Origin: UBA6115 sp050952935
Lineage (GTDB): Bacteria > Bacillota > Clostridia > Christensenellales > Aristaeellaceae
DNA length: 64,000 nucleotides
Direction: 5' to 3'
Assembly (NCBI GenBank): GCA_050952935.1
Contig: JBMNLS010000001.1
Span: 1,364,001-1,428,000 of the forward strand
Part shown: in pieces, positions 33,900-42,602 of the stretch
Numbering within the stretch: position 1 is the first letter of the stretch
Layout of the letters: every line of letters begins with the position of its first letter
Made by a program: the position numbers and the translations under genes
The notes under the pieces: model-generated
The model's database searches: none
What the model was told of the DNA's origin: nothing
What the model saw: only the letters and a program-made list of their open reading frames with translations

Positions 33900-36412
33900 A
33901 ACAGGATAAGAGAATGGCCAGACGCTATGCTATTTTTGGCATGGTGGCTATTTTGCTGTTTTCAACGCTGATTGCCAGCTTATACCGTCTGCAAATTGTG
34001 AACGCTGACCAATATCAGTCAGCGGTTGGCGATAAACGGACGAGGACGCTTCGCGTGACCGGAAAACGTGGCATGATCACCGACGCTGACTCAGTGATCC
34101 TGGCCAGGAGCGATGAAATCTACAATGTCACCTTCCAGATGACCAATACAGAGAACACCGCCAAGCACTTTGAGCGGTTCACCCCTTCCATCCTGGAGAC
34201 AAAAAAGATCATTGAAAGCTATGGCAGAGCCATCAAAAACAAGTTTGTTATTGTGCGGGACGAGAAAACCTCGGAATGGGTATTTGATTTTGGCAAGGGG
34301 ATTTCTGATAAAGCCTGGGCCATCCGGGAAAGCCAGTGGCGGGGCAATCACTACCTGTCCGCCAGCCGCTTTCCCACGGTGGAGGACTGCTACAAGAGCC
34401 TTTATGCCAAATATCAGCTGGACAAGCAAAATGTGGATGAGGAAACCGCCCTTCAGGTGATGGCGGTGTACTCCGACATGATGATGAACATCTACAATTC
34501 CACCCCCATTGTGATTGCGGAGGATGTGCCCTATGCGGCGGTGAGTGAAATCACCGGGCGGAGCATGGCCCTGTCAGGCATGGGCATAGAGGTGGGGGAG
34601 AAACGGGTTTATCCCCACAGCACCCTGGCTTCCCAGGTGGTGGGCTATGTGGGCCCCATTGCGGAAAGCGATAACTATCAGACTGATCTTAAGCCCATGG
34701 GCTACGCGCTTAATGACATCATCGGCAAGGACGGGGTGGAGCGCACCATGGAAAACTGGCTGACGCCCAATATTTCAAGCCGCACCGGAAGCCGTGTGAT
34801 GGAGCGGGATAACCAGGGGCGTCTGACCAGGCAAATCAGCGTTACCCCGCCCAAGGATGGCAACAATGTGAAGCTGACCCTCATTGCCAGCTATCAGCAG
34901 CAGGCGGAGCGGGCCATTGCCCACAATGTGCAGATTGCCCGTGAGATGCAGGAAAAGACCATGTTTCAGGACCGCTGGCGGGAGACCAACAAGCTGAAGC
35001 TGGAAAGCCGAAACTTTAATGAATATAAGCTGAAGCTGGCCTCCACCGGCAGCATGATGGTGATTGATGTGAACAGTGGCCGGGTTTTGGCCATGGCCCA
35101 GTACCCGACCTATGACCTGAACGCCATGGTGGCGGGCGGTGAAGAGGTGGCGGAGATCCTTTTGGATGAAAGGCGTCCGCTGTGGAACTATGCCATCCAG
35201 CAAAAAGCAGAGCCGGGCTCCATCTTTAAGATGGTGACAGGCCTGGCTGCGCTGACCAACAACCGCCTGACGGTTGAGGATAGAATCTCTGACGAGGGGC
35301 TGTACAAGCGCTACACCACCAAGGATGAGGATGCTCCCCAGTGCTGGATTCCCAAAGGGCAACGTTATAAACACGCAAATTTGAACATTGTAAGCGGGCT
35401 TCAGCAGTCCTGCAACTACTTTTTCTATACCATCACCGGATACCTTTATGGCGATACCGGCAGCAACCTGCTGTACCAGTACGCGGCCAAAATGGGTCTT
35501 ACCACCCGCACCGGCATTCAGCTGCCCGGTGAAGCCCGCAGTGTGGTGGGTAATCAGACCTCCCTGTATGATCCCACGGTGTCCATCAGCGAGCAGGAAA
35601 CCTCCCAGCCCATTCTGGTGGCAGCCTCCATCAAGAAGCACCTGCGCAACATCGGTTCCAGCTATGGCATCACCTATGACGATGTGCGGCTTGACGCCTG
35701 CATCAAGCAGCTGATGGATATGGCCATTGCCACCCACTCGGATGACTGGGCGGATGCCATGCGCCCGATTCTAATGGCGGAATTAAACATGACCCGGGAC
35801 ATGGTGTGGAAGCAGGCGGTTATCGGCGATATTTGGGTGTATCTGAACGATATCAAGTGGGGCGGCAGCCTTGAGGTGCAGATGGGCATCGGACAGTCCA
35901 TCACCTTGGTCACCCCGGCGGCAGTCTCCCGTTATGTGGCCAGCCTTGGCAATGGTGGCGTGGTGTACAACCTATCCATCATCGACTCCATTGTGTCCCC
36001 GGAAGGTGAGATCCTAAACCAATACCAGCCGAGTATTTTTGGCTATCTGGATGGGGCAGAGCAATATCTGCCCTATATCCGGGAAGGCATGAAGGGCGTG
36101 GTTGATGACCAGGGTACGGCCAAACGCTATTTTTCCGGTTGGGAGTATACGGATGAGATTTGGGCAAAGACGGGCACTTCCCAGGTGACCATTGGCGGCA
36201 TCAAGCTGGACTTGGAGAACAACGGCTGGTTTGTGGCGCTGACGCCCTTTTCCACCCCGGCTGAAATTGCGGTGGTGGTGCTGATCCCCAACGGCAGATC
36301 AGGCGCTGAGGCTACCCACGCTGCCCGGGAGTTTATCGACTGGTGGATGAAGGACAAGAGCAAGTACACGGGGGATGTGCCCGTGGTGCCGGGCAACCAG
36401 CTGATGCCCTGA
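33896..36412 (+). CDS. mrdA: Penicillin-binding protein 2 (elongation-specific transpeptidase)
   Basis: An 838-residue class B PBP starting with TTG 33896, which has AAGGAGG 8 bases upstream and overlaps the mreD stop by 4 bases. One membrane helix (about 10-32) precedes the dimerisation domain. The transpeptidase motifs are SIFK (442-445), SCN (505-507) and KTG (758-760). An unusual insertion of about 85 residues lies between SCN and KTG (about 576-660). It cross-links peptidoglycan with RodA in the elongasome and is a beta-lactam target. Position after mreBCD fixes the assignment as PBP2 rather than the division enzyme FtsI. Confidence 0.92.
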   Translation: MKQDKRMARRYAIFGMVAILLFSTLIASLYRLQIVNADQYQSAVGDKRTRTLRVTGKRGMITDADSVILARSDEIYNVTFQMTNTENTAKHFERFTPSILETKKIIESYGRAIKNKFVIVRDEKTSEWVFDFGKGISDKAWAIRESQWRGNHYLSASRFPTVEDCYKSLYAKYQLDKQNVDEETALQVMAVYSDMMMNIYNSTPIVIAEDVPYAAVSEITGRSMALSGMGIEVGEKRVYPHSTLASQVVGYVGPIAESDNYQTDLKPMGYALNDIIGKDGVERTMENWLTPNISSRTGSRVMERDNQGRLTRQISVTPPKDGNNVKLTLIASYQQQAERAIAHNVQIAREMQEKTMFQDRWRETNKLKLESRNFNEYKLKLASTGSMMVIDVNSGRVLAMAQYPTYDLNAMVAGGEEVAEILLDERRPLWNYAIQQKAEPGSIFKMVTGLAALTNNRLTVEDRISDEGLYKRYTTKDEDAPQCWIPKGQRYKHANLNIVSGLQQSCNYFFYTITGYLYGDTGSNLLYQYAAKMGLTTRTGIQLPGEARSVVGNQTSLYDPTVSISEQETSQPILVAASIKKHLRNIGSSYGITYDDVRLDACIKQLMDMAIATHSDDWADAMRPILMAELNMTRDMVWKQAVIGDIWVYLNDIKWGGSLEVQMGIGQSITLVTPAAVSRYVASLGNGGVVYNLSIIDSIVSPEGEILNQYQPSIFGYLDGAEQYLPYIREGMKGVVDDQGTAKRYFSGWEYTDEIWAKTGTSQVTIGGIKLDLENNGWFVALTPFSTPAEIAVVVLIPNGRSGAEATHAAREFIDWWMKDKSKYTGDVPVVPGNQLMP

Positions 36413-36422
36413 GGAAAGGATT

Positions 36423-37214
36423 ATGGGAAAGACGATTTTAATTATTTCAGGCAAAGGCGGGGTGGGAAAGTCTACCCTGGCAGCTGCCCTTGCCGTGACA
36501 GCGGCCCAAAAGGGACGCCGTACCGTGCTGGTGGACGCGGATGTTGGGCTTAGAAGCCTGGATATGATGTTGGGTCTTCAGGACGCCGTGCTGTTTGACC
36601 TAAATGACTGTGTCAAGCGCCGCTGCGGCCTGGACGCGGTTTTGGCCTGCCACCCGGATTACCCTCAGCTCCATTTGGCGGTGGGCGGGCAGATGGCCAG
36701 GCCCAAGGATTTTAGACCACAGGATTTGAAAAAGCTGATGAAAACGCTCAAAGTCAGCCACGACATGGTCCTCATTGACGGACCTGCAGGTCTGGGCCGC
36801 GGGGTTAAGAACTTTTTGGGGCTGGCTGACGAGTATGTGATCGTTGCCACCCCTGACCCGGTGAGCCTGCGGGCTGCGGAAAAGGCGGCGCAGATGTTGA
36901 TAGAGGCCCAGTGCCATCCTCAGCTGATTGTCAACCGTGTGCAAAGGCATCTGTTGGACTCCGGTGACATTGCTTCCCCCCAGGCGCTGGCGATGGGGCT
37001 TGATTTGCCGCTGGCAGGCATTGTTGAGGAAAATTCCGCTGTCTATACCGGCATGCTCAAAGGCAAAACGGCGGTGGAAGATGCGCCTGAGACCGTGGTA
37101 CAGAACTTTCAGGACATCCTATCGCGCCTGGAGGGCGCTCAGCTGCCCGTGAAGCCTCTGGAGAAAGAAACCAGGCTCAGGCGGCTGCTGAGGAAGGTGA
37201 GCCAGAAACTATGA
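36423..37214 (+). CDS. minD: Septum-site determining ATPase MinD
   Basis: A 263-residue ParA/MinD ATPase. It starts GKTILIISGKGGVGKSTL (deviant Walker A), with LVDADVGLRSLDMMLGLQ and VLIDGPAGLGRGV further on. The C-terminus TRLRRLLRKVSQKL is a basic amphipathic helix typical of the MinD membrane-targeting sequence. MinD normally recruits MinC to block polar division. Neither minC nor minE is beside it, although they often flank minD in Clostridia. It overlaps rodA by 4 bases. Confidence 0.88.
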   Translation: MGKTILIISGKGGVGKSTLAAALAVTAAQKGRRTVLVDADVGLRSLDMMLGLQDAVLFDLNDCVKRRCGLDAVLACHPDYPQLHLAVGGQMARPKDFRPQDLKKLMKTLKVSHDMVLIDGPAGLGRGVKNFLGLADEYVIVATPDPVSLRAAEKAAQMLIEAQCHPQLIVNRVQRHLLDSGDIASPQALAMGLDLPLAGIVEENSAVYTGMLKGKTAVEDAPETVVQNFQDILSRLEGAQLPVKPLEKETRLRRLLRKVSQKL

Positions 37215-38509
37215 TGATCTTTGAAGATAAAAGAACCAGGCCTCGCTTTGATTTTTTGCTGCTGATACTGATGTATGCGCTGATGCTTTTTGGCGTGCTG
37301 GCGATCTCCATCGCGACCTTTGACCCCACCGTTGAGGCGGACTCGCTGCTTAACCGCATCCTGAGCTCCAACACCGGTTCCTGGCAGGCGATTTTTGTGA
37401 TCGCTTCCCCGGCCATCGTGTGGTTTGTGGTGAGCATTCCTTATGAACACTTCAGGACCTATGCGGCCCTTTACTATGCCGGCATCATGATATTTTTGTT
37501 CGCGGTGCTGCTGACTTCAAGCGCTATTCGCGCGGTAAAAGGCTGGTTCCAGGTGGGGCTGGGGCGGATGCTGCAGCCCAGTGAGTTTGCCAAGCTCACC
37601 CTGATTCTGATGCTGGCCAAGGAACTGACCCTGACTGAAAAACCCATGAGTACCTTCCGTTCCTTTATAAGGATCGCGTTTTTCGCGCTTCTGCCCGCTA
37701 TCTTCACCTTTGCCCAGGGTGAGACGGGGACGGTGCTGGTGATGGTGGGCATCACCTACCTGATGCTGTTTTTTGGCGGGGTGGACTGGAAATGGATCCT
37801 GGCTATCACGGTTATCGGCGTGCTTGGCATTGGGGCGATTTTTGCTTACGGTATCATTGGCGGATCCACCAACTATAAAATGCTGCGCTTGATTTCCTTT
37901 CTTGATCCCCATGCCTACAAAAGCAGCGCAGGATATCAGATCATCAATTCCCAGCAGGCCATCGGTTCAGGCGGGCTGACCGGCATCGGCGCTTTTGTGC
38001 CCGGCTCCATGAGCCAATTGAACTATGTGCCTGAGGACTGGACGGATTTTATCTTTGCCACCATTGGGGAGGCGGTGGGTTTTATCGGCTGCTCCATGAT
38101 TGTGCTGACCTATCTGTTTTTGATTCTCCGGATGCTCTACCTCGCCCGTTTTACGGCTGACAAGTTTGGCCGTCTGGTGATTATCGGCGTGATGTCCATG
38201 ATGTTTCTGCATGTGTTCCAGAATATCGCCATGACGCTGGGGCTGATGCCCATCACCGGCATTCCGTTGCCATTCTTGAGCTATGGTGGCTCCAACCTGT
38301 TGACCAATGTGATCGGCGTTTCTCTGGTGCTTAACGTTACCAAAAACCGCAGCACTGCTATGCCCGCCTATGCGGTGCCGGCGTCCGCCCTGAGCAGCGT
38401 GCGCAGACGCCGAAAAAAGCAGAGCATCTATGTCAACAGCAGCGATGATGACGGGCTGCGCAAGCGCATCCGGGCGCTTCGGGGAAAAAGGACCAAAAAA
38501 ACGGCCTGA
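37211..38509 (+). CDS. rodA: SEDS-family glycosyltransferase RodA
   Basis: A 432-residue polytopic membrane protein with about ten helices. SEDS motifs are seen: KGWFQVGLGRMLQPSEFAKL, YQIINSQQAIGSGGLTGIG, EDWTDFIFATIGEA and TGIPLPFLSYGGSNLLTN. RodA polymerises lipid II and works with the class B PBP encoded just upstream. The last 50 residues are a basic cytoplasmic tail. The SEDS protein could be FtsW, but location in the mre operon favours RodA. Confidence 0.9.
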   Translation: MMIFEDKRTRPRFDFLLLILMYALMLFGVLAISIATFDPTVEADSLLNRILSSNTGSWQAIFVIASPAIVWFVVSIPYEHFRTYAALYYAGIMIFLFAVLLTSSAIRAVKGWFQVGLGRMLQPSEFAKLTLILMLAKELTLTEKPMSTFRSFIRIAFFALLPAIFTFAQGETGTVLVMVGITYLMLFFGGVDWKWILAITVIGVLGIGAIFAYGIIGGSTNYKMLRLISFLDPHAYKSSAGYQIINSQQAIGSGGLTGIGAFVPGSMSQLNYVPEDWTDFIFATIGEAVGFIGCSMIVLTYLFLILRMLYLARFTADKFGRLVIIGVMSMMFLHVFQNIAMTLGLMPITGIPLPFLSYGGSNLLTNVIGVSLVLNVTKNRSTAMPAYAVPASALSSVRRRRKKQSIYVNSSDDDGLRKRIRALRGKRTKKTA

Positions 38510-38538
38510 TTTTTGTTGGATTTTACGCCTGTGCAGAC

Positions 38539-38567
38539 TTGTCAACCAGGCGGAGGCCATGTATAAT
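38539..38567 (+). promoter_or_regulatory. Promoter of the zinc-knuckle protein and phosphoesterase genes
   Basis: TTGTCA at 38539-38544, a 17-base spacer and TATAAT at 38562-38567, 34 bases before the next start codon. Confidence 0.85.
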
Positions 38568-38601
38568 GCCGCCTGACAATACAGGAGGAGAACACAACGT
38601 C

Positions 38602-39012
38602 ATGTCAAACCGGCCGCCGATGATTCTGGTGAAATGCCCGCGCTGTGAGCTGAACTATATCCATGAAGGAGAAGAGCTGTGCAAAGTCTGCTTCCGGGAA
38701 GTGCATGGCGCCGAGCCGCAGGATGAGCCGGAAATCTGCTCTGAATGCAACACTGAGCGCGCTTTGCCAGGCAAAGATCTTTGTATTTTCTGCCTGAAAG
38801 AAAAGAAAAAGAACCGTTCCTATCATAAGGCGATGGATGAGGAACCGGTAGACCTTGACATGAACGATGTGAGCGGGATGGAAGAAATCATCACCGATTT
38901 GGATGAGGATGACCCCGATTACCATGAACTGGGGGACACACTGTCCCTTGAGGAGATGGGGGAACAGGAAGACCAGGAGAGCGATGACGAGGACGAGTTC
39001 ACGGATGGATGA
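38602..39012 (+). CDS. Uncharacterised acidic protein with zinc-knuckle pairs
   Basis: A 136-residue protein, start chosen at MSNRPPMILVKCPRC (38602) behind AGGAGGAG; the longer frame begins inside the promoter. Four CxxC pairs (KCPRCEL, LCKVCFR, ICSECNT, LCIFCLK, within residues 10-65) look like two zinc ribbons. The second half is strongly acidic, ending in a run of Asp and Glu. No named family is recognised. It may bind nucleic acid or protein. It overlaps the next phosphoesterase gene by 8 bases, so the two are likely coupled. Confidence 0.75.
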   Translation: MSNRPPMILVKCPRCELNYIHEGEELCKVCFREVHGAEPQDEPEICSECNTERALPGKDLCIFCLKEKKKNRSYHKAMDEEPVDLDMNDVSGMEEIITDLDEDDPDYHELGDTLSLEEMGEQEDQESDDEDEFTDG

Positions 39013-39721
39013 CACGCGGCAAGTCTATGCCATAGGCGATCTGCATCTGCCCGGATTAATGGACAAGTCCATGGATATGTTTGGTTCTCACTGGGAAAAC
39101 CACTTTGAAAAAATCAAGAATATATGGATGACATGTGCCCGGGAGCAGGACATTATCCTGATTCCGGGCGATATTTCCTGGGCGATGCGCCTGGAGGATG
39201 CCAAAGAAGACCTGGTGGCCATCGGGCGGCTCCCGGGCATCAAGGTGATGATACGGGGCAACCATGACTACTGGTGGAAAGGTCTCACACGGGTGCGGGC
39301 GGAGCTGCCCTCCGGCATGCATGCTTTGCAGCATGACGCGCTGGAGATAGGAGAGCATCTGTTTGCAGGCGCCCGCGGCTGGGAGCGGCCGGAAAATGAA
39401 AACGCTGATGCTAAAACCGAGAAAATTTACCGGCGAGAGCTGATTCGGCTTGAGATGTCTCTGGAACATGCCAGAAAAATAGATAAAAGAAAGCGGTTGA
39501 TCGCGCTTTGCCATTATCCGCCGACAGATGGCGCGGGCAGCGAAACCCCCGTGACTGAGCTGATGACGCGTTTTGGCGTGAGCGATGTGGTCTATGGCCA
39601 TCTGCATGGCTATGCCTGCGCCGGGGCTTTTAACGGGGAGGTGGCCGGGGTGCGGTATCATTGCGTTTCCTGTGATTGTATTGGCTTTGAACTCTATCGG
39701 CTGCCGGAGACCGGCGGCTAA
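39005..39721 (+). CDS. Calcineurin-like metallophosphoesterase
   Basis: A 238-residue cytosolic protein starting at MDDTRQVYAIGDLHLPG (39005). Metal motifs are complete: GDLHL (DxH), PGDISWAM (GD), RGNHDYWW (GNHD), ALCHYPP and VYGHLHG (GHxH). The ISWAMRLEDA segment is typical of the COG1768 group of predicted phosphohydrolases. Substrate unknown. Translationally coupled to the zinc-knuckle gene. Confidence 0.87.
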   Translation: MDDTRQVYAIGDLHLPGLMDKSMDMFGSHWENHFEKIKNIWMTCAREQDIILIPGDISWAMRLEDAKEDLVAIGRLPGIKVMIRGNHDYWWKGLTRVRAELPSGMHALQHDALEIGEHLFAGARGWERPENENADAKTEKIYRRELIRLEMSLEHARKIDKRKRLIALCHYPPTDGAGSETPVTELMTRFGVSDVVYGHLHGYACAGAFNGEVAGVRYHCVSCDCIGFELYRLPETGG

Positions 39722-39790
39722 AGAATAACCTTTTTCCCAAAGAATCCCCAAAGAATAAAAACATAAAAATTCATCATTTCAAACAATGAA

Positions 39791-39831
39791 ATTGGCTGAT
39801 CTATCGTTGGATTAGCCAATGTTTCTATTTT
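39791..39831 (+). terminator. Terminator before the division cluster
   Basis: ATTGGCTGATC (39791-39801) pairs with GATTAGCCAAT (39810-39820), one G-T pair, followed by GTTTCTATTTT. Confidence 0.75.
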
Positions 39832-39952
39832 AAGAATAAATGTTCCCATAAAAGGCGCAAATAAAGGGAACGCTTATTCCCGTATTGTCCCGTGTTTGAA
39901 CGTTTTTTTCACTGTATGACACCCGAAACCTTCAAAGCACCTGGCGCCAAGG

Positions 39953-39981
39953 TTTACGGACGTGGAAGGGTGTGGTATTTT
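39953..39981 (+). promoter_or_regulatory. Candidate promoter of the mraZ cluster
   Basis: TTTACG at 39953-39958, a 17-base spacer and TATTTT at 39976-39981. Transcription would begin near 39988, about 35 bases before the proposed mraZ start. Confidence 0.45.
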
Positions 39982-40002
39982 GTGTTTGAAAAGGGAAATA
40001 AG

Positions 40003-40025
40003 TGGGGATTGGTGGTGAGATGGGT
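40003..40025 (+). promoter_or_regulatory. Possible MraZ-binding repeats
   Basis: TGGGG at 40003, TGGTG at 40013 and TGGGT at 40021 lie in a row, the first two exactly 10 bases apart. MraZ is known to bind TGGG-type repeats with about 10-base spacing near its own promoter and to repress its cluster. Here they would fall just after the transcription start and touch the start codon. Confidence 0.4.
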
Positions 40026-40581
40026 GTCAGATAAGCAGCGGGACAGCATGCAGCATGCTGAGGCAGGTGATGCCCATACCGCCCCAAAATCCTCGGCTGT
40101 TTCCCGCCTGGGCTTTATCGGGGTCTATAACCATTCCATCGATAACAAAGGGCGTGTCATCGTTCCCCAAACCTTCCGGGGCCTGCTGGGGGAACGGATC
40201 ATCGTGGGGGTCACCATGGGACAGGATGCCATTGCCATCTATCCCTATGATGTGTGGGAAGAAAAGGTGGAGATGCTGAGCCAATTAAGCCGCGAAGACG
40301 CTGCGGCGGAGGTTTTCCTTACAAGGTTTGCCATGTATTCCTTTGATGGCTGTGGATTTGATTCCCAGGGGCGGGTGTTGCTGCCGGCGGCCCTCAGGGA
40401 GCTTTTCCTGCAGGATACCCAGGGCGTTCAGGTATCGGGAACCACCGAGTATGTGCGCCTGGTCAGCGACCAGCAGGCCGCACGGGAGCGTGAGCTCTTC
40501 CAGACCAAATATCCCGACGCTGCCCTGGCCATCAGCGCCATCCAGGCGCGGGTGAGAAACAAAAAGGCTGACGATAAATAA
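40024..40581 (+). CDS. mraZ: Transcriptional regulator MraZ
   Basis: The open frame extends to 39892, but the region before 40024 holds the promoter, so I propose GTG 40024 (185 residues; ATG 40048 is an alternative). The conserved start of MraZ, GVYNHSIDNKGRVIVP, lies about 30 residues in, so this protein has an N-terminal extension compared with the usual 140-150 residues. The second AbrB-like repeat reads FDGCGFDSQGRVLLPAAL. MraZ binds DNA and controls the division and cell-wall cluster. It is followed directly by an ftsL-like gene; rsmH, its normal neighbour, is absent. Confidence 0.88.
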   Translation: MSDKQRDSMQHAEAGDAHTAPKSSAVSRLGFIGVYNHSIDNKGRVIVPQTFRGLLGERIIVGVTMGQDAIAIYPYDVWEEKVEMLSQLSREDAAAEVFLTRFAMYSFDGCGFDSQGRVLLPAALRELFLQDTQGVQVSGTTEYVRLVSDQQAARERELFQTKYPDAALAISAIQARVRNKKADDK

Positions 40582-40601
40582 ACAGCCGGAAAGGACACAG
40601 C

Positions 40602-41102
40602 ATGATCATTAGCAGAAGTCTGCAGAAAACGCAGTATGTCAAGGCAGGAAATCAGCTTGCTCAAGTGGGACGTATTCAGGTTTCCAGCCATGTATACCTT
40701 TTTAATGAAGGAGAAAACGATGGGCGCACAGCCTTCCGGGCTCATGAAACAACCCAGTTTGCGCCTCGTGGTGTGGCGCTAAAATGGGCATCCCTTGCGC
40801 TGGTGGTGGCCATGCTGTTTTCTGTTTGGATGGTGGGGCATAAGATGGCCTTGACGCAAGAACTGAATCAAGCATATGATATTCTGTGCAACCGCTATGC
40901 TGCGGCTGAAGCGGAAGGAAGGGCTTTGGCGCAGGCGTTCGCCGAAAAGAGCGATGCATCCAAGATTTGCTACTATGCGGTGCAGAACTTGGGAATGCGG
41001 CTGGCCACCCATGAGGAAACCATCGGCGTCACGGCCCAAGCGTCAACAGCGCTAAGCCCTTTGGATGCGGCGCGCTTGGGGTATGCGGCTCATGGTCAAT
41101 AA
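40602..41102 (+). CDS. ftsL: FtsL-like cell-division protein
   Basis: A 166-residue bitopic protein. One membrane helix at about residues 62-80 (WASLALVVAMLFSVWMVGH) is followed by a helical, coiled-coil-like outer segment (ALTQELNQAYDILCNRYAAAEAEGRALAQAF). This layout and its place between mraZ and murE fit FtsL, whose sequence is poorly conserved. FtsL joins FtsQ (DivIB) and DivIC in the divisome. Called from topology and position, so moderate certainty. Confidence 0.65.
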   Translation: MIISRSLQKTQYVKAGNQLAQVGRIQVSSHVYLFNEGENDGRTAFRAHETTQFAPRGVALKWASLALVVAMLFSVWMVGHKMALTQELNQAYDILCNRYAAAEAEGRALAQAFAEKSDASKICYYAVQNLGMRLATHEETIGVTAQASTALSPLDAARLGYAAHGQ

Positions 41103-41126
41103 TTAACTTGTGATGAAGAGGTCATG

Positions 41127-42602
41127 ATGAAACTATCTCAGCTGGCAAAAGCGGCTGCGCCTTATGTCATCAGCCTGAGTGAAGACTGCCAAATCACCTC
41201 GGTTTCGGCAGACAGTAGACAGCGAACAGAAGGCGGGCTGTTCTTTTGCATTCAAGGCGCACGCACAGACGGACACAAACACGCGGGAGAAGCCGTCAAA
41301 AATGGCGCTATCGCCCTGATGGTAAGCGAAATTCAGCCGAATATTCCCGTGCCGCAGCTGCTGGTATCCAATGGCCGGGCGGCCATGGCATTGATCGCTC
41401 GGGCCTTTTATGGCTTTGCGGATGAGCAGATGAAGCTGGTGGGCATCACCGGCACCAAGGGAAAAACCACCACCAGCTATCTGGTGAAGGCGGTGTTGGA
41501 GCATTCGGGTTTCAAATGCGGCCTCATCGGCACCACTGGCAATATGATAGGCAAGCAGTGGACAAACAGCACCCTGACCACCCCTGACCCCGTTGAGCTG
41601 CACCGCACGCTGCGCATGATGGCTGATGCCGGGTGCGATTATGTGGTGATGGAGGTTTCCGCTCACGCGCTGGCCATGAAACGCCTGGAAGGGCTTGTGT
41701 TTGAAGCGGGCTGTTTCACCAACCTGTCACAGGACCATTTGGATTTTTTCCCCACCATGGACGATTATTTTCAGGCGAAAAAAAGCTTTTTCATTGAAGG
41801 AAGCATTAAAAACGCCGCCATCTCCATGGACGATGCCCGGGGCATGGAGCTGCTGGAATCCATTCAGGTGCCGCGAATCAGCTATGGCATCGTGCTGAAC
41901 GCTGATATTTTCGCCCGGGACATTGATATTCATGAGGATGGGGTGTCCTTCAGCCTGGTGTTGTGGAACGAGCGTTCATACCCGGTGAAGCTCAGGCTGA
42001 TGGGTATGTTCAACATCTATAACGCGCTGGCCGCCGCCGCTGTGTGTCTGTGTTTGGGAGCGGAGCCTGAGGTGATTTGTCCCGCGCTTGAAAGCGTGGC
42101 TTCGGTGCCTGGCCGGGCAGAGGTTCTGGACACCCACACCGCCTATAAGGTGATTCTTGACTATTCCCATTCCCCTGACGCGATGGAAAACATTCTCAGC
42201 GCCTTGCGGGAGTTCACCCGGGGCCGAATTATTGTTGTGTTTGGCTGTGGAGGCGACAGGGATCATGCCAAGCGCCCTGTCATGGGGGCCATTGCGGGTA
42301 AACTTGCTGACATCTCCATTCTGACCAGCGATAACCCCAGGAATGAAGACCCTATGGTGATTCTTAACAGCATTGAAAAGGGAGTCAAGTCCGCCGGCGG
42401 CAGCTATGAGGTGATTGAAAACCGCCGGGAGGCCATTCGCCATGCGCTGCAAATCGCCAGGGAGGGAGATGTGGTTTTGCTGGCCGGTAAGGGCCACGAA
42501 ACCTACCAGGAGATTTCCGGCGTTAAGCGGCCGTTTAGTGAAAAACAGATCGTGCAGGAGCTGCTGGTGAGCATGCAGGGCGGGGGTGCGGAACATGCTT
42601 GA
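41127..42602 (+). CDS. murE: UDP-MurNAc-L-Ala-D-Glu:meso-diaminopimelate ligase
   Basis: A 491-residue Mur ligase; ATG 41127 is 5 bases after AAGAGG. It adds the third amino acid of the peptidoglycan stem. The ATP motif is GITGTKGKTTTSYL, the central domain has FTNLSQDHLDFF, and the specificity loop reads DNPR (402-405), which selects meso-diaminopimelate rather than lysine. Cytosolic. It overlaps mraY by 8 bases. Confidence 0.96.
   Translation: MKLSQLAKAAAPYVISLSEDCQITSVSADSRQRTEGGLFFCIQGARTDGHKHAGEAVKNGAIALMVSEIQPNIPVPQLLVSNGRAAMALIARAFYGFADEQMKLVGITGTKGKTTTSYLVKAVLEHSGFKCGLIGTTGNMIGKQWTNSTLTTPDPVELHRTLRMMADAGCDYVVMEVSAHALAMKRLEGLVFEAGCFTNLSQDHLDFFPTMDDYFQAKKSFFIEGSIKNAAISMDDARGMELLESIQVPRISYGIVLNADIFARDIDIHEDGVSFSLVLWNERSYPVKLRLMGMFNIYNALAAAAVCLCLGAEPEVICPALESVASVPGRAEVLDTHTAYKVILDYSHSPDAMENILSALREFTRGRIIVVFGCGGDRDHAKRPVMGAIAGKLADISILTSDNPRNEDPMVILNSIEKGVKSAGGSYEVIENRREAIRHALQIAREGDVVLLAGKGHETYQEISGVKRPFSEKQIVQELLVSMQGGGAEHA

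Noticed and set aside
39892..40023. N-terminal extension of mraZ to the first ATG-like start
   Set aside because: The stretch overlaps the candidate promoter and repeats, and its translation is unlike MraZ.
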